Shown here piece by piece: positions 1-9,280 of a stretch of DNA of 64,000 nucleotides. The stretch comes from Eutrophosalina sp902522775 (GTDB lineage Bacteria; Bacteroidota; Bacteroidia; Flavobacteriales; Flavobacteriaceae), in contig CABYWQ010000006.1 in NCBI GenBank assembly GCA_902522775.1, positions 41,223 to 105,222 on the forward strand. The letters are read 5' to 3'. The position numbers and the translations under genes were made by a program. Below the pieces are notes generated by a model. The model did not search any database and had not been told where the DNA came from. It saw only the letters and a list, made by a program, of their open reading frames with translations. Each line of letters begins with the position of its first letter. Position 1 is the first letter of the stretch.

Positions 1-1
1 T

Positions 2-232
2 AATTGGTTGAAAAGAGGTGGTAAACTAATTATGGGGATCGATCATTATTTTGAAAATGATGAATGCCATAATTGGAAAGATAAAATTGAAGTAGAAACA
101 ATGGAGTTAATTAAAATTAATGAATGGTTGCATTTTTTTAAAAAATGTAAATTTAAAAATGTAAAAAAATATCAATTTTTTCCAAAAAAAAATTGGAAAG
201 GAACGTTAGTTATTGAGGGAACTAAAGTCTAA
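2..232 (+). CDS. C-terminal end of a probable class I SAM-dependent methyltransferase (partial)
   Basis: The reading frame is already open at base 2, so the gene begins outside the window and only its last 76 or so codons are seen. The segment GGKLIMGIDHYFEN followed by a helix (INEWLHFFKKCKF) and a final strand (GTLVIEG) resembles the last strands of class I methyltransferases. The motif I SAM-binding region is missing, so substrate and exact family cannot be named. Its last 27 bases overlap the convergent rhodanese lipoprotein gene. The family call is inference from a short fragment. Confidence 0.5.
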   Translation, partial: NWLKRGGKLIMGIDHYFENDECHNWKDKIEVETMELIKINEWLHFFKKCKFKNVKKYQFFPKKNWKGTLVIEGTKV

Positions 233-592
233 AAATTTTGGATCAATCCCAATAATACCTGATTTAATATTAAAAACATTAGAATAGCCTTTTTCTTTTA
301 GATATTTAACGGCAATTTCACTTCTCCTTCCTGATCTACAATATATATAAATATGACTATCTTTTGAGGTTTTTAATATCTCTATTTTAAAGTTTTGATC
401 ATAAAAATTTAGGTTTTTTGACTCTAATGCTCTACTATTTTTATACTCTTCAGAAGTTCTTACATCTAGAAGAATTTTATTGGATTTTGAATTGTAAAAA
501 TCATCAAACAAAGCTTCTTTTACAGATTTGGTATTTTTTTGACATGAAATTATAAGAAGAATAATATAAATATGAAAAGAATACTTTTTCAT
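206..592 (-). CDS. rhodanese-domain lipoprotein
   Basis: A 128-residue single-domain rhodanese (sulfurtransferase fold) with a lipoprotein signal: a hydrophobic N-terminus ending in the lipobox IISC, predicted lipidated Cys17. The active-site loop CRSGRR carries the catalytic Cys85, so it should accept or pass on a sulfane sulfur at the envelope face of a membrane. I chose the ATG at 592, which overlaps the upstream stop as ATGA; an in-frame ATG at 604 would put four residues before the signal peptide. It is translationally coupled to the metallo-beta-lactamase/rhodanese gene just upstream, suggesting a shared sulfur task. The physiological donor and acceptor are unknown. Confidence 0.8.
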   Translation of the reverse strand: MKKYSFHIYIILLIISCQKNTKSVKEALFDDFYNSKSNKILLDVRTSEEYKNSRALESKNLNFYDQNFKIEILKTSKDSHIYIYCRSGRRSEIAVKYLKEKGYSNVFNIKSGIIGIDPKFLDFSSLNN

Positions 593-1962
593 TGAACTGA
601 ACATTGTTGGATACCTTTATAACCTTTATTTATATCAACGATATTATTAAACCCATTTCGTTTTAATATTGATAGTGCTATCATACTTCTGTAACCCCCA
701 GCACAATGAACATATATTTTATCTTTTTTATTTAAAGAGTCAAGATTTAAGTGAATATCTGATAAAGGTATTTTTATTGAGTTATCTAAAGAAGAAATCT
801 TTGTTTCAGATTTTTTTCTTACATCCAAAGTTTTAAAATCACCTTCTAATAAGGTAAAATCTTTAGGACTGATATTATTAATTTTATCTACTAAATTTCC
901 TTTTTGAACCCAAGAATAAATTCCATCTTTAAGATATCCAATGCAATTATCAAAACCAACTCTTGACAACCTTGTTATAGATTCTATCTCTTTTCCTTTT
1001 TCAGCTACCAAAAGAATATTTATTGTAACATCCTTTAATATTTCTCCTACCCAAGGTGCAAAGTTTCCACTTAATCCAATAAAATACGACCCTGGTATAT
1101 GAGCATTACTAAAATCAGTTGTTGATCTTGTGTCTAAAATAACAGTATTTTTTTTTAGCATTAGAATTTTAAATTCATCAGCTGTTAAAGCTCTATTAGA
1201 TTTTTTCAAAATATCACTAAAATCTATGTATCCATTTTTATTCATCAAAACATTTTGAGGAAAATAAGCAGGTGGTTCTGGCAAATTGGAAGTCAATTCA
1301 TTAACAAATTGGTTTTTATTCAATGATCCGTTTAATGCATAATTTACAATTTTTTGATTAGACAATGTATCAACAGTTTCTTTCATCATTCTTTTCCCGC
1401 ATGCTGAACCAGCTCCATGTCCAGGGTAAACAGTGATATTACTATCAAGGATTCTTATCTTGTTATTGATTGAGTCGAAAAGGGTGGCAGCCAATTCTTC
1501 CTTACTTAAACCCTCATACCTTTGAGCAACATCTGGAATCCCAACATCTCCTAGAAACAATGTATCACCCGTAAAAATTGAATGTTGTTTATTGTTTTCA
1601 TCAAATAAAAGAAAGCAAGAGCTTTCCAAAGTATGACCAGGCGTATGAATTAATTTTATATATACTTTACCAAACTTAAAAACATCATTATCATTAGCAA
1701 TAACAACATCGTGTAAAGGATCAGCATTTGGACCATAAACAATTGGAGCACCAGTCAATTTAGACAGAGTAATATGTCCACTTACAAAATCAGCATGAAA
1801 ATGTGTTTGAAGAATAAATTTTATTTTTGAACTACTATTCTTAGCTTTTTGAATATAACAGTCAACTTCTCTAAGTGGATCAATAACAACTGCTTCTCCT
1901 TCACTTTCAACGTAATAAGAGGCTTGAGATAAACAACCGGTGTATATTTGCTCAACTTTCAT
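589..1962 (-). CDS. metallo-beta-lactamase fold hydrolase fused to two rhodanese domains (persulfide dioxygenase-like)
   Basis: 457 residues in three parts. Residues 1 to about 240 form a metallo-beta-lactamase domain with THFHADF (His54, His56, Asp58), a later GDTLFLGD and YPGHG, as in ETHE1/Blh-type persulfide dioxygenases. Residues about 265-355 form a rhodanese domain whose active-site Cys position is not cysteine (LLVAEKGKE). Residues about 370-457 form a second rhodanese with Cys420 in HCAGGYRS. The family oxidises glutathione or other persulfides to sulfite, and the active rhodanese can supply or remove the sulfur atom. It is followed with an ATGA overlap by a lipoprotein rhodanese. 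Cytoplasmic, as no signal peptide is seen. The precise substrate is inference. Confidence 0.85.
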   Translation of the reverse strand: MKVEQIYTGCLSQASYYVESEGEAVVIDPLREVDCYIQKAKNSSSKIKFILQTHFHADFVSGHITLSKLTGAPIVYGPNADPLHDVVIANDNDVFKFGKVYIKLIHTPGHTLESSCFLLFDENNKQHSIFTGDTLFLGDVGIPDVAQRYEGLSKEELAATLFDSINNKIRILDSNITVYPGHGAGSACGKRMMKETVDTLSNQKIVNYALNGSLNKNQFVNELTSNLPEPPAYFPQNVLMNKNGYIDFSDILKKSNRALTADEFKILMLKKNTVILDTRSTTDFSNAHIPGSYFIGLSGNFAPWVGEILKDVTINILLVAEKGKEIESITRLSRVGFDNCIGYLKDGIYSWVQKGNLVDKINNISPKDFTLLEGDFKTLDVRKKSETKISSLDNSIKIPLSDIHLNLDSLNKKDKIYVHCAGGYRSMIALSILKRNGFNNIVDINKGYKGIQQCSVQ

Positions 1963-2013
1963 CTTTAATGAATAAATATATTATAATTCATAACATTTTT
2001 TTAATTTAATTAA

Positions 2014-2736
2014 GTGAATTTTGGTATTATAAAAGAAAGCATAATTGCTGTTAGAAAAAAAGACTCAGGTAAATCAGAAATGATTAATCAATTATTGTTT
2101 GGAGTTACCTTTAAAATTATTGAAAAAAAAAACAAATGGTCATTAGTTTCTTCACATTTAGATAATTATATCGGCTGGATAGAAAACATAAACATCCATA
2201 ATATTTCTGAGGAGAATTTTAAGAAATTAAATAATAAAATATTTTTTTCTTCGATAGAATTAAAATTAATCAATCCTGAAAATAAGCAAACTCAATTAAT
2301 TCCAATTGGCTCACAAATAAGCTCATGTAAATTTTTAGGCTATGAACTAAAGTTTAATAAAAATATTAAATCTGTCAATCCTAATGAATTTATAAACTCA
2401 CCTTATTTATGGGGAGGTAAAACAAAATACGGTATTGACTGTTCAGGTTTTGTTCAAATAGTTATGAGAACTAAAAACTTATTCATACCTAGAGATGCCA
2501 AGGACCAAGCTAAATATGGAAAAAAGATACCATTCGAACTTTTAAAGAAAAATGACCTATGTTTCTTTGGTGAAAATGGTCACGACATAACACATGTAGG
2601 TATCTACATTGGTAAAAATAATATTATTCATGCTTTTGAAAAAGTAAGGGTTGACAAACTTAACACTAAAGGAATTTTAAATACTAATACATCAAAAATT
2701 ACCCATAAATTAATTTCTTTAAGAAGAATAACCTAA
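2014..2736 (+). CDS. NlpC/P60 family peptidase with N-terminal SH3-like region
   Basis: 240 residues, GTG start. Residues 1-60 look like a bacterial SH3 domain (KWSLVSSHLDNYIGWI). Residues about 125-240 are an NlpC/P60 cysteine peptidase: Cys143 in YGIDCSGFVQ, His194 in HDITHVGIYIG and polar His206. Such enzymes cut peptidoglycan stem peptides, commonly gamma-D-Glu-diaminopimelate bonds, or recycle muropeptides. There is no clear signal peptide, so a cytoplasmic muropeptide-recycling role (YkfC-like) is as likely as a wall role. It ends two bases before the convergent TPR gene. Confidence 0.82.
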   Translation: MNFGIIKESIIAVRKKDSGKSEMINQLLFGVTFKIIEKKNKWSLVSSHLDNYIGWIENINIHNISEENFKKLNNKIFFSSIELKLINPENKQTQLIPIGSQISSCKFLGYELKFNKNIKSVNPNEFINSPYLWGGKTKYGIDCSGFVQIVMRTKNLFIPRDAKDQAKYGKKIPFELLKKNDLCFFGENGHDITHVGIYIGKNNIIHAFEKVRVDKLNTKGILNTNTSKITHKLISLRRIT

Positions 2737-2738
2737 TC

Positions 2739-4019
2739 CTATAATTCGTTAATTTTTGCAGAGATCTGTTTAAACCCTTCGTTATCACCAATTACACCAT
2801 AAATGTTTTTTAGAGTGTTTAAAGCACTCAGATTTTCAGGTGAAATTTTAATTAAATTTTTTAAATATGGAATACATTTTTGATATAGTCCCTCCCTTTC
2901 AACCTTTAATTGATCGTATTTTAAATTATCACTTTTAGAGGTTCCTAAATTATTCATTTCCTCAATAATGATTTTTTCGCCTTCAAGAATTTGAGAAACT
3001 AAATTTAAGTAAGCATCTACATAATCAGGTTTTAATGAAATAGCTTGTTCATAGTATTTAATGGCATCTTCTTTTTCACCTTGTTCTCCAGAAATTACAC
3101 CTAGGTTGTAATATAATATACCATTTTCAGGTTCTTTAGTAATTGCCAATTCCATCAATTCTTTAAACTTCAATCTGTAGTATTTTCTGTCTTCATCATT
3201 ATTTGAATTATTACTCAGTCTTATATATAGATCGGCTTCATTTAGAATAAGACCTGTGTCATCAGGTTGAAGTTGTCTAGCTTGATTAATTGCTTCAATT
3301 GCAATTTCGTTTTTTCCTTGTTGTACATATATGAGAGCGATATTCTTAACTATTTCGGGGTAACGAGAAGGAGTTTCGCCAATCCTAGGATTATTATATT
3401 CTTTAGACTTTTCATAAACTTTATATTCACCTTCGGAAACCTTTTCTTCAACTCCAGATGAAACTTTAGTAACAAAATACTCAGTAACAATTCCTGTATA
3501 ATTTAAATCTTTTAACTCAAGGTAGTAGAGCAAAGCTTTATCATAATTTTTTGAGTTAACAGCACTTCCAGCAGCATAGTATAAATAATCTTGATTTTTT
3601 TCCTTATTGAGATTATAAGCCATGTATAGCTTGGTAGATGCTTCAGAATATTTTTCACCTTGATTATCAGCAACAGCAGAGTTTACAAGTGAAGTCTCTA
3701 TTTGATCTTTTAATAATTCGAATTCAGTTTTAACTTTATTTGAATATTCTGCGCTATTAATTAATTTTAAACTATTGTATGAAGCAATGGCTTCATCAAA
3801 ATTTTCTAGCTCATTTGATGCCCTGGATTTGAAAAAATAAAAATCGGCTTTGTATTTGTCTTCAGAACTTAAAACTAAAGATTGAATTTCGGAAAGATTA
3901 TTATATGCTTCATCAAAAAATGATTGTGAAATTAATTTATCAACTTGTCTTAATTCTTTTTTTTGTGAATTTAAATTAAAAGCTATAAGAAAGGCAATTA
4001 AAATAGTTAGTTTTTTCAT
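2739..4019 (-). CDS. exported tetratricopeptide-repeat protein downstream of gyrA
   Basis: 426 residues with an N-terminal signal peptide (MKKLTILIAFLIAFNLNSQ) and several TPR units; the clearest is at about residues 300-335 (GILYYNLGVISGEQGEKEDA then a second helix with YYEQAISLKPDYVDAYLNL). TPRs bind partner proteins, and the signal peptide places it in the periplasm or at the outer membrane. It follows gyrA on the same strand after 23 bases, an arrangement I recall from other Flavobacteriales. A short AT-rich hairpin (4020-4035) lies directly before the start codon. No specific partner can be named. Confidence 0.75.
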   Translation of the reverse strand: MKKLTILIAFLIAFNLNSQKKELRQVDKLISQSFFDEAYNNLSEIQSLVLSSEDKYKADFYFFKSRASNELENFDEAIASYNSLKLINSAEYSNKVKTEFELLKDQIETSLVNSAVADNQGEKYSEASTKLYMAYNLNKEKNQDYLYYAAGSAVNSKNYDKALLYYLELKDLNYTGIVTEYFVTKVSSGVEEKVSEGEYKVYEKSKEYNNPRIGETPSRYPEIVKNIALIYVQQGKNEIAIEAINQARQLQPDDTGLILNEADLYIRLSNNSNNDEDRKYYRLKFKELMELAITKEPENGILYYNLGVISGEQGEKEDAIKYYEQAISLKPDYVDAYLNLVSQILEGEKIIIEEMNNLGTSKSDNLKYDQLKVEREGLYQKCIPYLKNLIKISPENLSALNTLKNIYGVIGDNEGFKQISAKINEL

Positions 4020-4042
4020 AATGTAAAATTACATTAATTTAT

Positions 4043-6529
4043 TTATTCCTCTTCAATTACTTCAATACTATCTACATCTTGAACATCATCATCATCGAGA
4101 ACAACTTTAGCTACGGCAGCAATTGAATCACTATCCTTAATGTTAATTAATTTTACACCTTGAGTCGCTCTTCCCATTACTCTTAAATCAGAAACTTCCA
4201 TTCTAATTGCAATACCAGATTTATTAATTATCATTAAATCGTCTCCGTCAGAAACATTTTTGATTGACACTAAAAATCCTGTTTTTTCGGTGATAGAAAT
4301 TGTCTTAACACCCTTTCCGCCACGGTTAGTAATTCTGTAATCTTCTAGGCTTGATCTTTTTCCATAACCGTTTTCAGAAACAACTAAAATATCACTATCC
4401 ATATCATTTACAGATATCATTCCGACAACTTCATCTGAAGCATCTTTCAACTTTATTCCCCTGACACCAGATGCATTTCTACCCATTGGTCTTGTTTTTC
4501 CTTCCTCAAATCTGATGCATTTTCCTGATTTTACAGAAATCAAAACTTGTGAATTTCCAGTAGTTAATTTAGCCTCTAAAAGTTCATCATCGTCTTTAAT
4601 TGTAATTGCATTTATGCCATTTGATCTTGGCCTTGAGTATTGTTCTAATGATGTTTTTTTGACTTGTCCTTTTTTTGTACACATTATCACATAATGGCTA
4701 TTTATATAAGCTTCATCTTTTAGATCTTGAGTACATATAAAGGCTTTAACTTTATCGTCTGGTTCAATATTAATTAAATTTTGTATTGCTCTTCCTTTCG
4801 AAAGCTTGCTTCCCTCAGGAATTTCAAATACTCTCATCCAAAAACATTTACCCTTTTGAGTAAAAAACAACATATATTGATGATTAGTTCCTACAAATAA
4901 ATACTCAAGAAAATCTTCACTTCTTGTATTTGATCCTTTTTGACCAACACCTCCCCTGTTCTGTGTTTTATATTCAGCTAATGAAGTTCTCTTAATATAA
5001 CCAGCATGAGAAATTGTAATTACAACTTTTTCGTCAGGAATCATATCTTCAATACTTAATTCACCTCCAGCAAACTCAATCACAGATCTTCTTTCATCAC
5101 CATATCTTTCCTTCATCTCAATTAGCTCATCCTTAATAATTTGCATTCTCCTGTCCTCATTTTCTAAAATATCTTTCAAATCCTTAATTAGAATTAAAAG
5201 TTCTGCATATTCATTTCTTAACTTATCTTGCTCAAGACCTGTAAGTTGTCTTAATCTCATTTCTACAATTGCCTTTGCTTGAATTTCAGTAAGAGAAAAC
5301 TCTTTTATCAAGTTTTCTCTAGCATTATCAGCATTATTAGAAGATTTTATAATTTCAATAACCTTGTCTATGTTATCTGATGCTATAATTAGTCCGTCAA
5401 GAATATGCGCTCTTTCTTCAGCTTTTTTAAGATCATATTTTGTTCTTCTGACTACTACATCATGTCTGTGATCAACAAAATATTTTATCATCTCTTTAAG
5501 ATTCAAAAGCATAGGTCTTCCATTAACAAGTGCAATATTGTTAACACTAAATGAGGACTGAAGAGAAGTGTATTTATAAAGCATATTTAATACAATATTT
5601 GGTATTGCATCTTTTTTAAGCACATAAACTATTCTCATACCCTTACGATCAGATTCATCTCTGATATTAGAAATTCCTTCAATTTTTTTATCATTAACTA
5701 ATTGAGCAGTTTTTTGAATCATATCTGCCTTATTGACCTGGTAAGGTATCTCAGTAACAATAATACATTCTCTACCATTAACTTCCTCAAAGGCAGCTTT
5801 ACCCCTCATGACAACTCTACCTCTTCCTGTATGAAAAGCATCTTTGACTCCTTCATAGCCGTAAATTACACCTCCCGTTGGAAAATCAGGTGCTTTAACG
5901 AACTTTATTAGCTCTTCAATTTCAATTTTATTATCATCAATGAATGCAACAGTACCATCAATAACCTCACTGAGATTGTGAGGAGGCATATTTGTAGCCA
6001 TACCAACCGCTATGCCAGATGCCCCATTGACAAGTAGACTTGGTATTTTGGTAGGTAGTACAGTTGGCTCATTTAACGAATCATCATAGTTTAATTGAAA
6101 ATCAACAGTATCTTTGTCTAAATCTTCAACCATATCTTCAGAAATCTTTTTTAATCTCGCTTCTGTATATCTCATTGCAGCAGGGCTATCACCATCAATT
6201 GATCCAAAATTTCCTTGACCATCTACAAGCATGTATCTCAAACTCCAGTCTTGAGCCATTCTAACCATAGTATCATAAACAGAACTGTCGCCATGAGGAT
6301 GGTATTTTCCTAAAACCTCACCAACTATAAATGCTGACTTTTTATACTTACTGTTTGATCTTAAACCAAGTTGACTCATTCCAAAAAGAACTCTTCTGTG
6401 GACAGGCTTTAAACCGTCTCTCACGTCAGGCAATGCCCTTGAAACAATAACTGACATTGAATAATCAATGTAAGCTGATTTCATAGCATCTTCGATATTA
6501 ATTGGAATTAATTTTTCACCTTCAGACAT
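4043..6529 (-). CDS. gyrA: DNA gyrase subunit A
   Basis: 828 residues, a normal length for Bacteroidota GyrA. The N-terminal breakage-reunion domain carries the catalytic tyrosine in AAMRYTEARL (Tyr121). The quinolone-determining region reads HPHGDSSVYD, with the equivalents of E. coli Ser83 and Asp87 (here Ser82 and Asp86) both retained, so no classical resistance substitution is seen. The C-terminal beta-pinwheel has a GyrA box of the form QNRGGVG and repeated strand motifs, ending in an acidic tail. With GyrB it introduces negative supercoils. A TATATTTG -7 box on the minus strand lies 16 bases upstream of the ATG. First gene of an operon with the TPR gene. Confidence 0.98.
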   Translation of the reverse strand: MSEGEKLIPINIEDAMKSAYIDYSMSVIVSRALPDVRDGLKPVHRRVLFGMSQLGLRSNSKYKKSAFIVGEVLGKYHPHGDSSVYDTMVRMAQDWSLRYMLVDGQGNFGSIDGDSPAAMRYTEARLKKISEDMVEDLDKDTVDFQLNYDDSLNEPTVLPTKIPSLLVNGASGIAVGMATNMPPHNLSEVIDGTVAFIDDNKIEIEELIKFVKAPDFPTGGVIYGYEGVKDAFHTGRGRVVMRGKAAFEEVNGRECIIVTEIPYQVNKADMIQKTAQLVNDKKIEGISNIRDESDRKGMRIVYVLKKDAIPNIVLNMLYKYTSLQSSFSVNNIALVNGRPMLLNLKEMIKYFVDHRHDVVVRRTKYDLKKAEERAHILDGLIIASDNIDKVIEIIKSSNNADNARENLIKEFSLTEIQAKAIVEMRLRQLTGLEQDKLRNEYAELLILIKDLKDILENEDRRMQIIKDELIEMKERYGDERRSVIEFAGGELSIEDMIPDEKVVITISHAGYIKRTSLAEYKTQNRGGVGQKGSNTRSEDFLEYLFVGTNHQYMLFFTQKGKCFWMRVFEIPEGSKLSKGRAIQNLINIEPDDKVKAFICTQDLKDEAYINSHYVIMCTKKGQVKKTSLEQYSRPRSNGINAITIKDDDELLEAKLTTGNSQVLISVKSGKCIRFEEGKTRPMGRNASGVRGIKLKDASDEVVGMISVNDMDSDILVVSENGYGKRSSLEDYRITNRGGKGVKTISITEKTGFLVSIKNVSDGDDLMIINKSGIAIRMEVSDLRVMGRATQGVKLINIKDSDSIAAVAKVVLDDDDVQDVDSIEVIEEE

Positions 6530-6545
6530 AATTTAATATATCTAC

Positions 6546-6553
6546 CAAATATA
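6546..6553 (-). promoter_or_regulatory. -7 promoter box of gyrA
   Basis: On the minus strand these bases read TATATTTG, an exact match to the Bacteroidota -7 consensus TAnnTTTG. No clean TTG -33 element is seen at the right distance. The predicted leader before the gyrA ATG is about 12 nt. Confidence 0.6.
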
Positions 6554-6637
6554 ATTATTAGACAAAAAAATAATGTCATTAACAGATATGATTTTGATAA
6601 ACTTATTAACATTATATCAATTATTTTAACAATATAT

Positions 6638-6645
6638 TAGGTTTG
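6638..6645 (+). promoter_or_regulatory. -7 promoter box of clpC
   Basis: TAGGTTTG matches TAnnTTTG and sits 37 bases before the clpC ATG, within the 153-base divergent gyrA/clpC gap. I see no inverted repeat typical of a CIRCE or CtsR operator in this gap. Confidence 0.5.
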
Positions 6646-6682
6646 ATTTTAAATTAATGTTTTTTTATTATAATTTTATGAT

Positions 6683-9223
6683 ATGGACGATAATTTTTCT
6701 TCAAGAGTAAAGGATGTCATAACCTACAGCAAAGAAGAGGCAATAAGACTTGGTCATGACTTTATAGGAACTGAACATCTGTTACTAGGGATTCTAAGAG
6801 ATGGTGGTGGTAAAGCAATTAAGATCTTGAGCACTCTTGATATCGATTTAGATTTTTTAAGAAAAAAAATTGAAATATTAAGTCCACCGAACCCAATAAT
6901 GAACTATGAAGAAAACCTTAGAAAAAATCTTCACCTAACAAGACAAGCAGAACGAGCTTTAAAAACAACGTTTCTGGAAGCAAAATTATTTCAAGGAAAC
7001 TCTATTAATACTGCTCATCTACTATTATGCATTCTTCGAAATGAAAATGATCCTACTACAAAGCTTTTAGAAAAACTTAATCTTAACTATGAAGTTGTTA
7101 AGGATCAATTTAAAGAAATTATATCTGAAAACAATGATGATTTTGAGGATATTTCATCTTCCAACACCTATGAAGAAGAAGAAGAAGATAAGGATGAATC
7201 CATTGAACAAAATCCTTTTACAGTAAAATCAAATTCAAGTAAATTAAAAAAATCTAAAACTCCTGTATTAGACAATTTTGGAAGGGATTTAACTGCATTT
7301 GCTAATGAAGGAAAACTTGATCCTATTGTTGGAAGAAAAAATGAAATTGAAAGAGTCTCACAGATTTTGAGTCGGAGAAAAAAGAACAATCCTCTATTAA
7401 TTGGAGAACCAGGCGTTGGAAAATCAGCAATTGCAGAAGGACTTGCTATGAGAATTATTGAAAGAAAAGTTTCTAGATTACTATATAATAAAAGAGTTAT
7501 TTCACTTGATTTAGCTAGTGTAGTTGCTGGTACTAAATACAGGGGTCAATTTGAAGAAAGGATGAAAGCAGTAATGAATGAGTTAGAAAAAAATAAAGAT
7601 ATTATACTTTTTATTGACGAAATTCATACAATTGTTGGAGCAGGTGGGGCTATGGGTAGTCTGGATGCATCAAATATGTTTAAACCAGCCCTTGCAAGAG
7701 GAGAGATACAATGTATAGGAGCTACTACTGTAGACGAATACAGAAAATATATTGAAAAAGATGGTGCATTAGAAAGAAGATTTCAAAAAATAATGATTGA
7801 AGCTACATCTATTAATGAGACAATTGAAATATTACAAAATATTAAGAATAAATATGAAGATCATCACAATGTTAAATACACAGATGAAGCTATTGAAGCG
7901 TGTGTAAAATTGACTGACAGATACATCAATGACAGAAATCTTCCTGATAAAGCTATTGATGCAATGGATGAGGCTGGATCACGAATACATATAACTAACA
8001 TGGATGTTCCAAAAGAAATAATCGATCTTGAAGATCAGCTTGAAATAGTTAGAGAGAAAAAGAATTCTGTAGTAAAAAATCAAAAATATGAAGAAGCTGC
8101 TAGATTACGAGACGATGAGAAAAAACTAGAGAAAAAATTGTTAAATCAACAAGAAAAATGGGAAAATGATTTAAAGAAAAAAAGAGAACTTGTTACTGAC
8201 TTAAATATAAATGAAGTAGTTTCCCTAATTTCTGGTATCCCTCTGAAAAAAATTGATAATACGAACGAGAATAAATCAGTTAAATTTGACTTAGAAGATA
8301 AACTCAAAGAAAAAATTATAGGTCAAAATAATGCTATTAATGTTGTTGTAAATGCAATTCAGAGAAACCAAACTGGATTGAAAGATCCAAATAAACCTAT
8401 TGGATCTTTTATTTTTCTTGGACAAACAGGCGTTGGTAAAACTCAACTTGCTAAAAGTTTGGGAGAAGAGCTTTTTAACAGGAAGGATTCCATAGTTAGA
8501 CTTGATATGAGTGAATACATGGAGAAGTTTTCAGTTAGTAGATTAATTGGTGCACCCCCAGGATACGTTGGCTACGACGAAGGGGGGCAATTAAGTGAAA
8601 AAATAAGAAGAAAACCATATTCAATTTTGTTACTTGATGAAGTTGAAAAAGCACATCCAGATGTATTTAACATGATGCTTCAAGTACTTGATGATGGTTA
8701 TTTAACAGATAGTGTTGGTAGAAAAGTAGATTTTAAAAACACTGTAATTATAATGACTTCTAACGTTGGAACTAGAAAATTAAAAGATTTTGGTACTGGA
8801 GTTGGTTTTGACACAGAATTTAGAAAGAAAGAAAAAAATAAACTTTCAACAGAAATTCTTAAAAAAAGCCTAGGAAAAAAGTTTTCACCAGAATTCCTCA
8901 ATAGAATTGATGAAATCATTGTTTTTAATGAATTAGAAAAAAAAGAAATTCAATCAATTGTAAAGATTGAAATAAATAAATTTATTAAAAGATTAGCTGA
9001 AATTGATTATAAAATAAAGATTGATTCAAAGGGAATTAATTTTATAGCACTTAAAGGATACGACAAAGAATTTGGTGCAAGACCAGTAAAAAGAGCTATT
9101 CAAAAATATATTGAAAACGAAATTGCTAAAAGAATTGTAAATAATGAGGTTAAAAAAAATGATACAATAAATATTACTCATAAAAAAAATGATTCATTCT
9201 TAGATTTTGTAGTTTCTTCTTAA
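6683..9223 (+). CDS. clpC: ATP-dependent Clp protease ATP-binding subunit ClpC
   Basis: 846 residues with the full ClpC plan: a double Clp-N domain (residues 1-145), an acidic linker (about 150-175), the first AAA+ module with Walker A GEPGVGKS (241-248) and FIDEIH, a middle region with a UVR-like motif KYEEAARLRDDEKKLEKKL (about 468-486) that separates ClpC from ClpA/ClpB, and the second AAA+ module with GQTGVGKT (580-587). It unfolds damaged or regulatory proteins and feeds them to ClpP in the cytoplasm. Divergent from gyrA, apparently monocistronic. The following thrA operon has its own -7 box. Confidence 0.96.
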   Translation: MDDNFSSRVKDVITYSKEEAIRLGHDFIGTEHLLLGILRDGGGKAIKILSTLDIDLDFLRKKIEILSPPNPIMNYEENLRKNLHLTRQAERALKTTFLEAKLFQGNSINTAHLLLCILRNENDPTTKLLEKLNLNYEVVKDQFKEIISENNDDFEDISSSNTYEEEEEDKDESIEQNPFTVKSNSSKLKKSKTPVLDNFGRDLTAFANEGKLDPIVGRKNEIERVSQILSRRKKNNPLLIGEPGVGKSAIAEGLAMRIIERKVSRLLYNKRVISLDLASVVAGTKYRGQFEERMKAVMNELEKNKDIILFIDEIHTIVGAGGAMGSLDASNMFKPALARGEIQCIGATTVDEYRKYIEKDGALERRFQKIMIEATSINETIEILQNIKNKYEDHHNVKYTDEAIEACVKLTDRYINDRNLPDKAIDAMDEAGSRIHITNMDVPKEIIDLEDQLEIVREKKNSVVKNQKYEEAARLRDDEKKLEKKLLNQQEKWENDLKKKRELVTDLNINEVVSLISGIPLKKIDNTNENKSVKFDLEDKLKEKIIGQNNAINVVVNAIQRNQTGLKDPNKPIGSFIFLGQTGVGKTQLAKSLGEELFNRKDSIVRLDMSEYMEKFSVSRLIGAPPGYVGYDEGGQLSEKIRRKPYSILLLDEVEKAHPDVFNMMLQVLDDGYLTDSVGRKVDFKNTVIIMTSNVGTRKLKDFGTGVGFDTEFRKKEKNKLSTEILKKSLGKKFSPEFLNRIDEIIVFNELEKKEIQSIVKIEINKFIKRLAEIDYKIKIDSKGINFIALKGYDKEFGARPVKRAIQKYIENEIAKRIVNNEVKKNDTINITHKKNDSFLDFVVSS

Positions 9224-9250
9224 AATTTATATTTTTTTTCAAGAATGTAA

Positions 9251-9258
9251 TACATTTG
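9251..9258 (+). promoter_or_regulatory. -7 promoter box of the thrABC operon
   Basis: TACATTTG matches TAnnTTTG exactly; the thrA TTG start follows 22 bases after the box, giving a leader of about 18 nt. That is too short for a classical threonine attenuator peptide, and no leader peptide or hairpin is visible. Confidence 0.55.
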
Positions 9259-9280
9259 CTTCCTAAACTAACCATAAGCT

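Noticed and set aside
175..199. Terminator for the rhodanese lipoprotein (arms TTTCCAA/TTGGAAA)
   Set aside because: On the minus strand the arm is followed by AAATTGAT before any T run, and the loop is a homopolymer; too weak to call.
6530..6682. Origin of replication near gyrA
   Set aside because: No dnaA, dnaN or cluster of DnaA boxes (TTATCCACA) is visible in the gap.
7168..8919. Two minus-strand frames of 73 codons inside clpC
   Set aside because: Antisense shadows of a strongly conserved gene.
9224..9280. Threonine attenuator or leader peptide before thrA
   Set aside because: The gap is 57 bases, with a -7 box in the middle; no threonine-rich short frame or hairpin is present.
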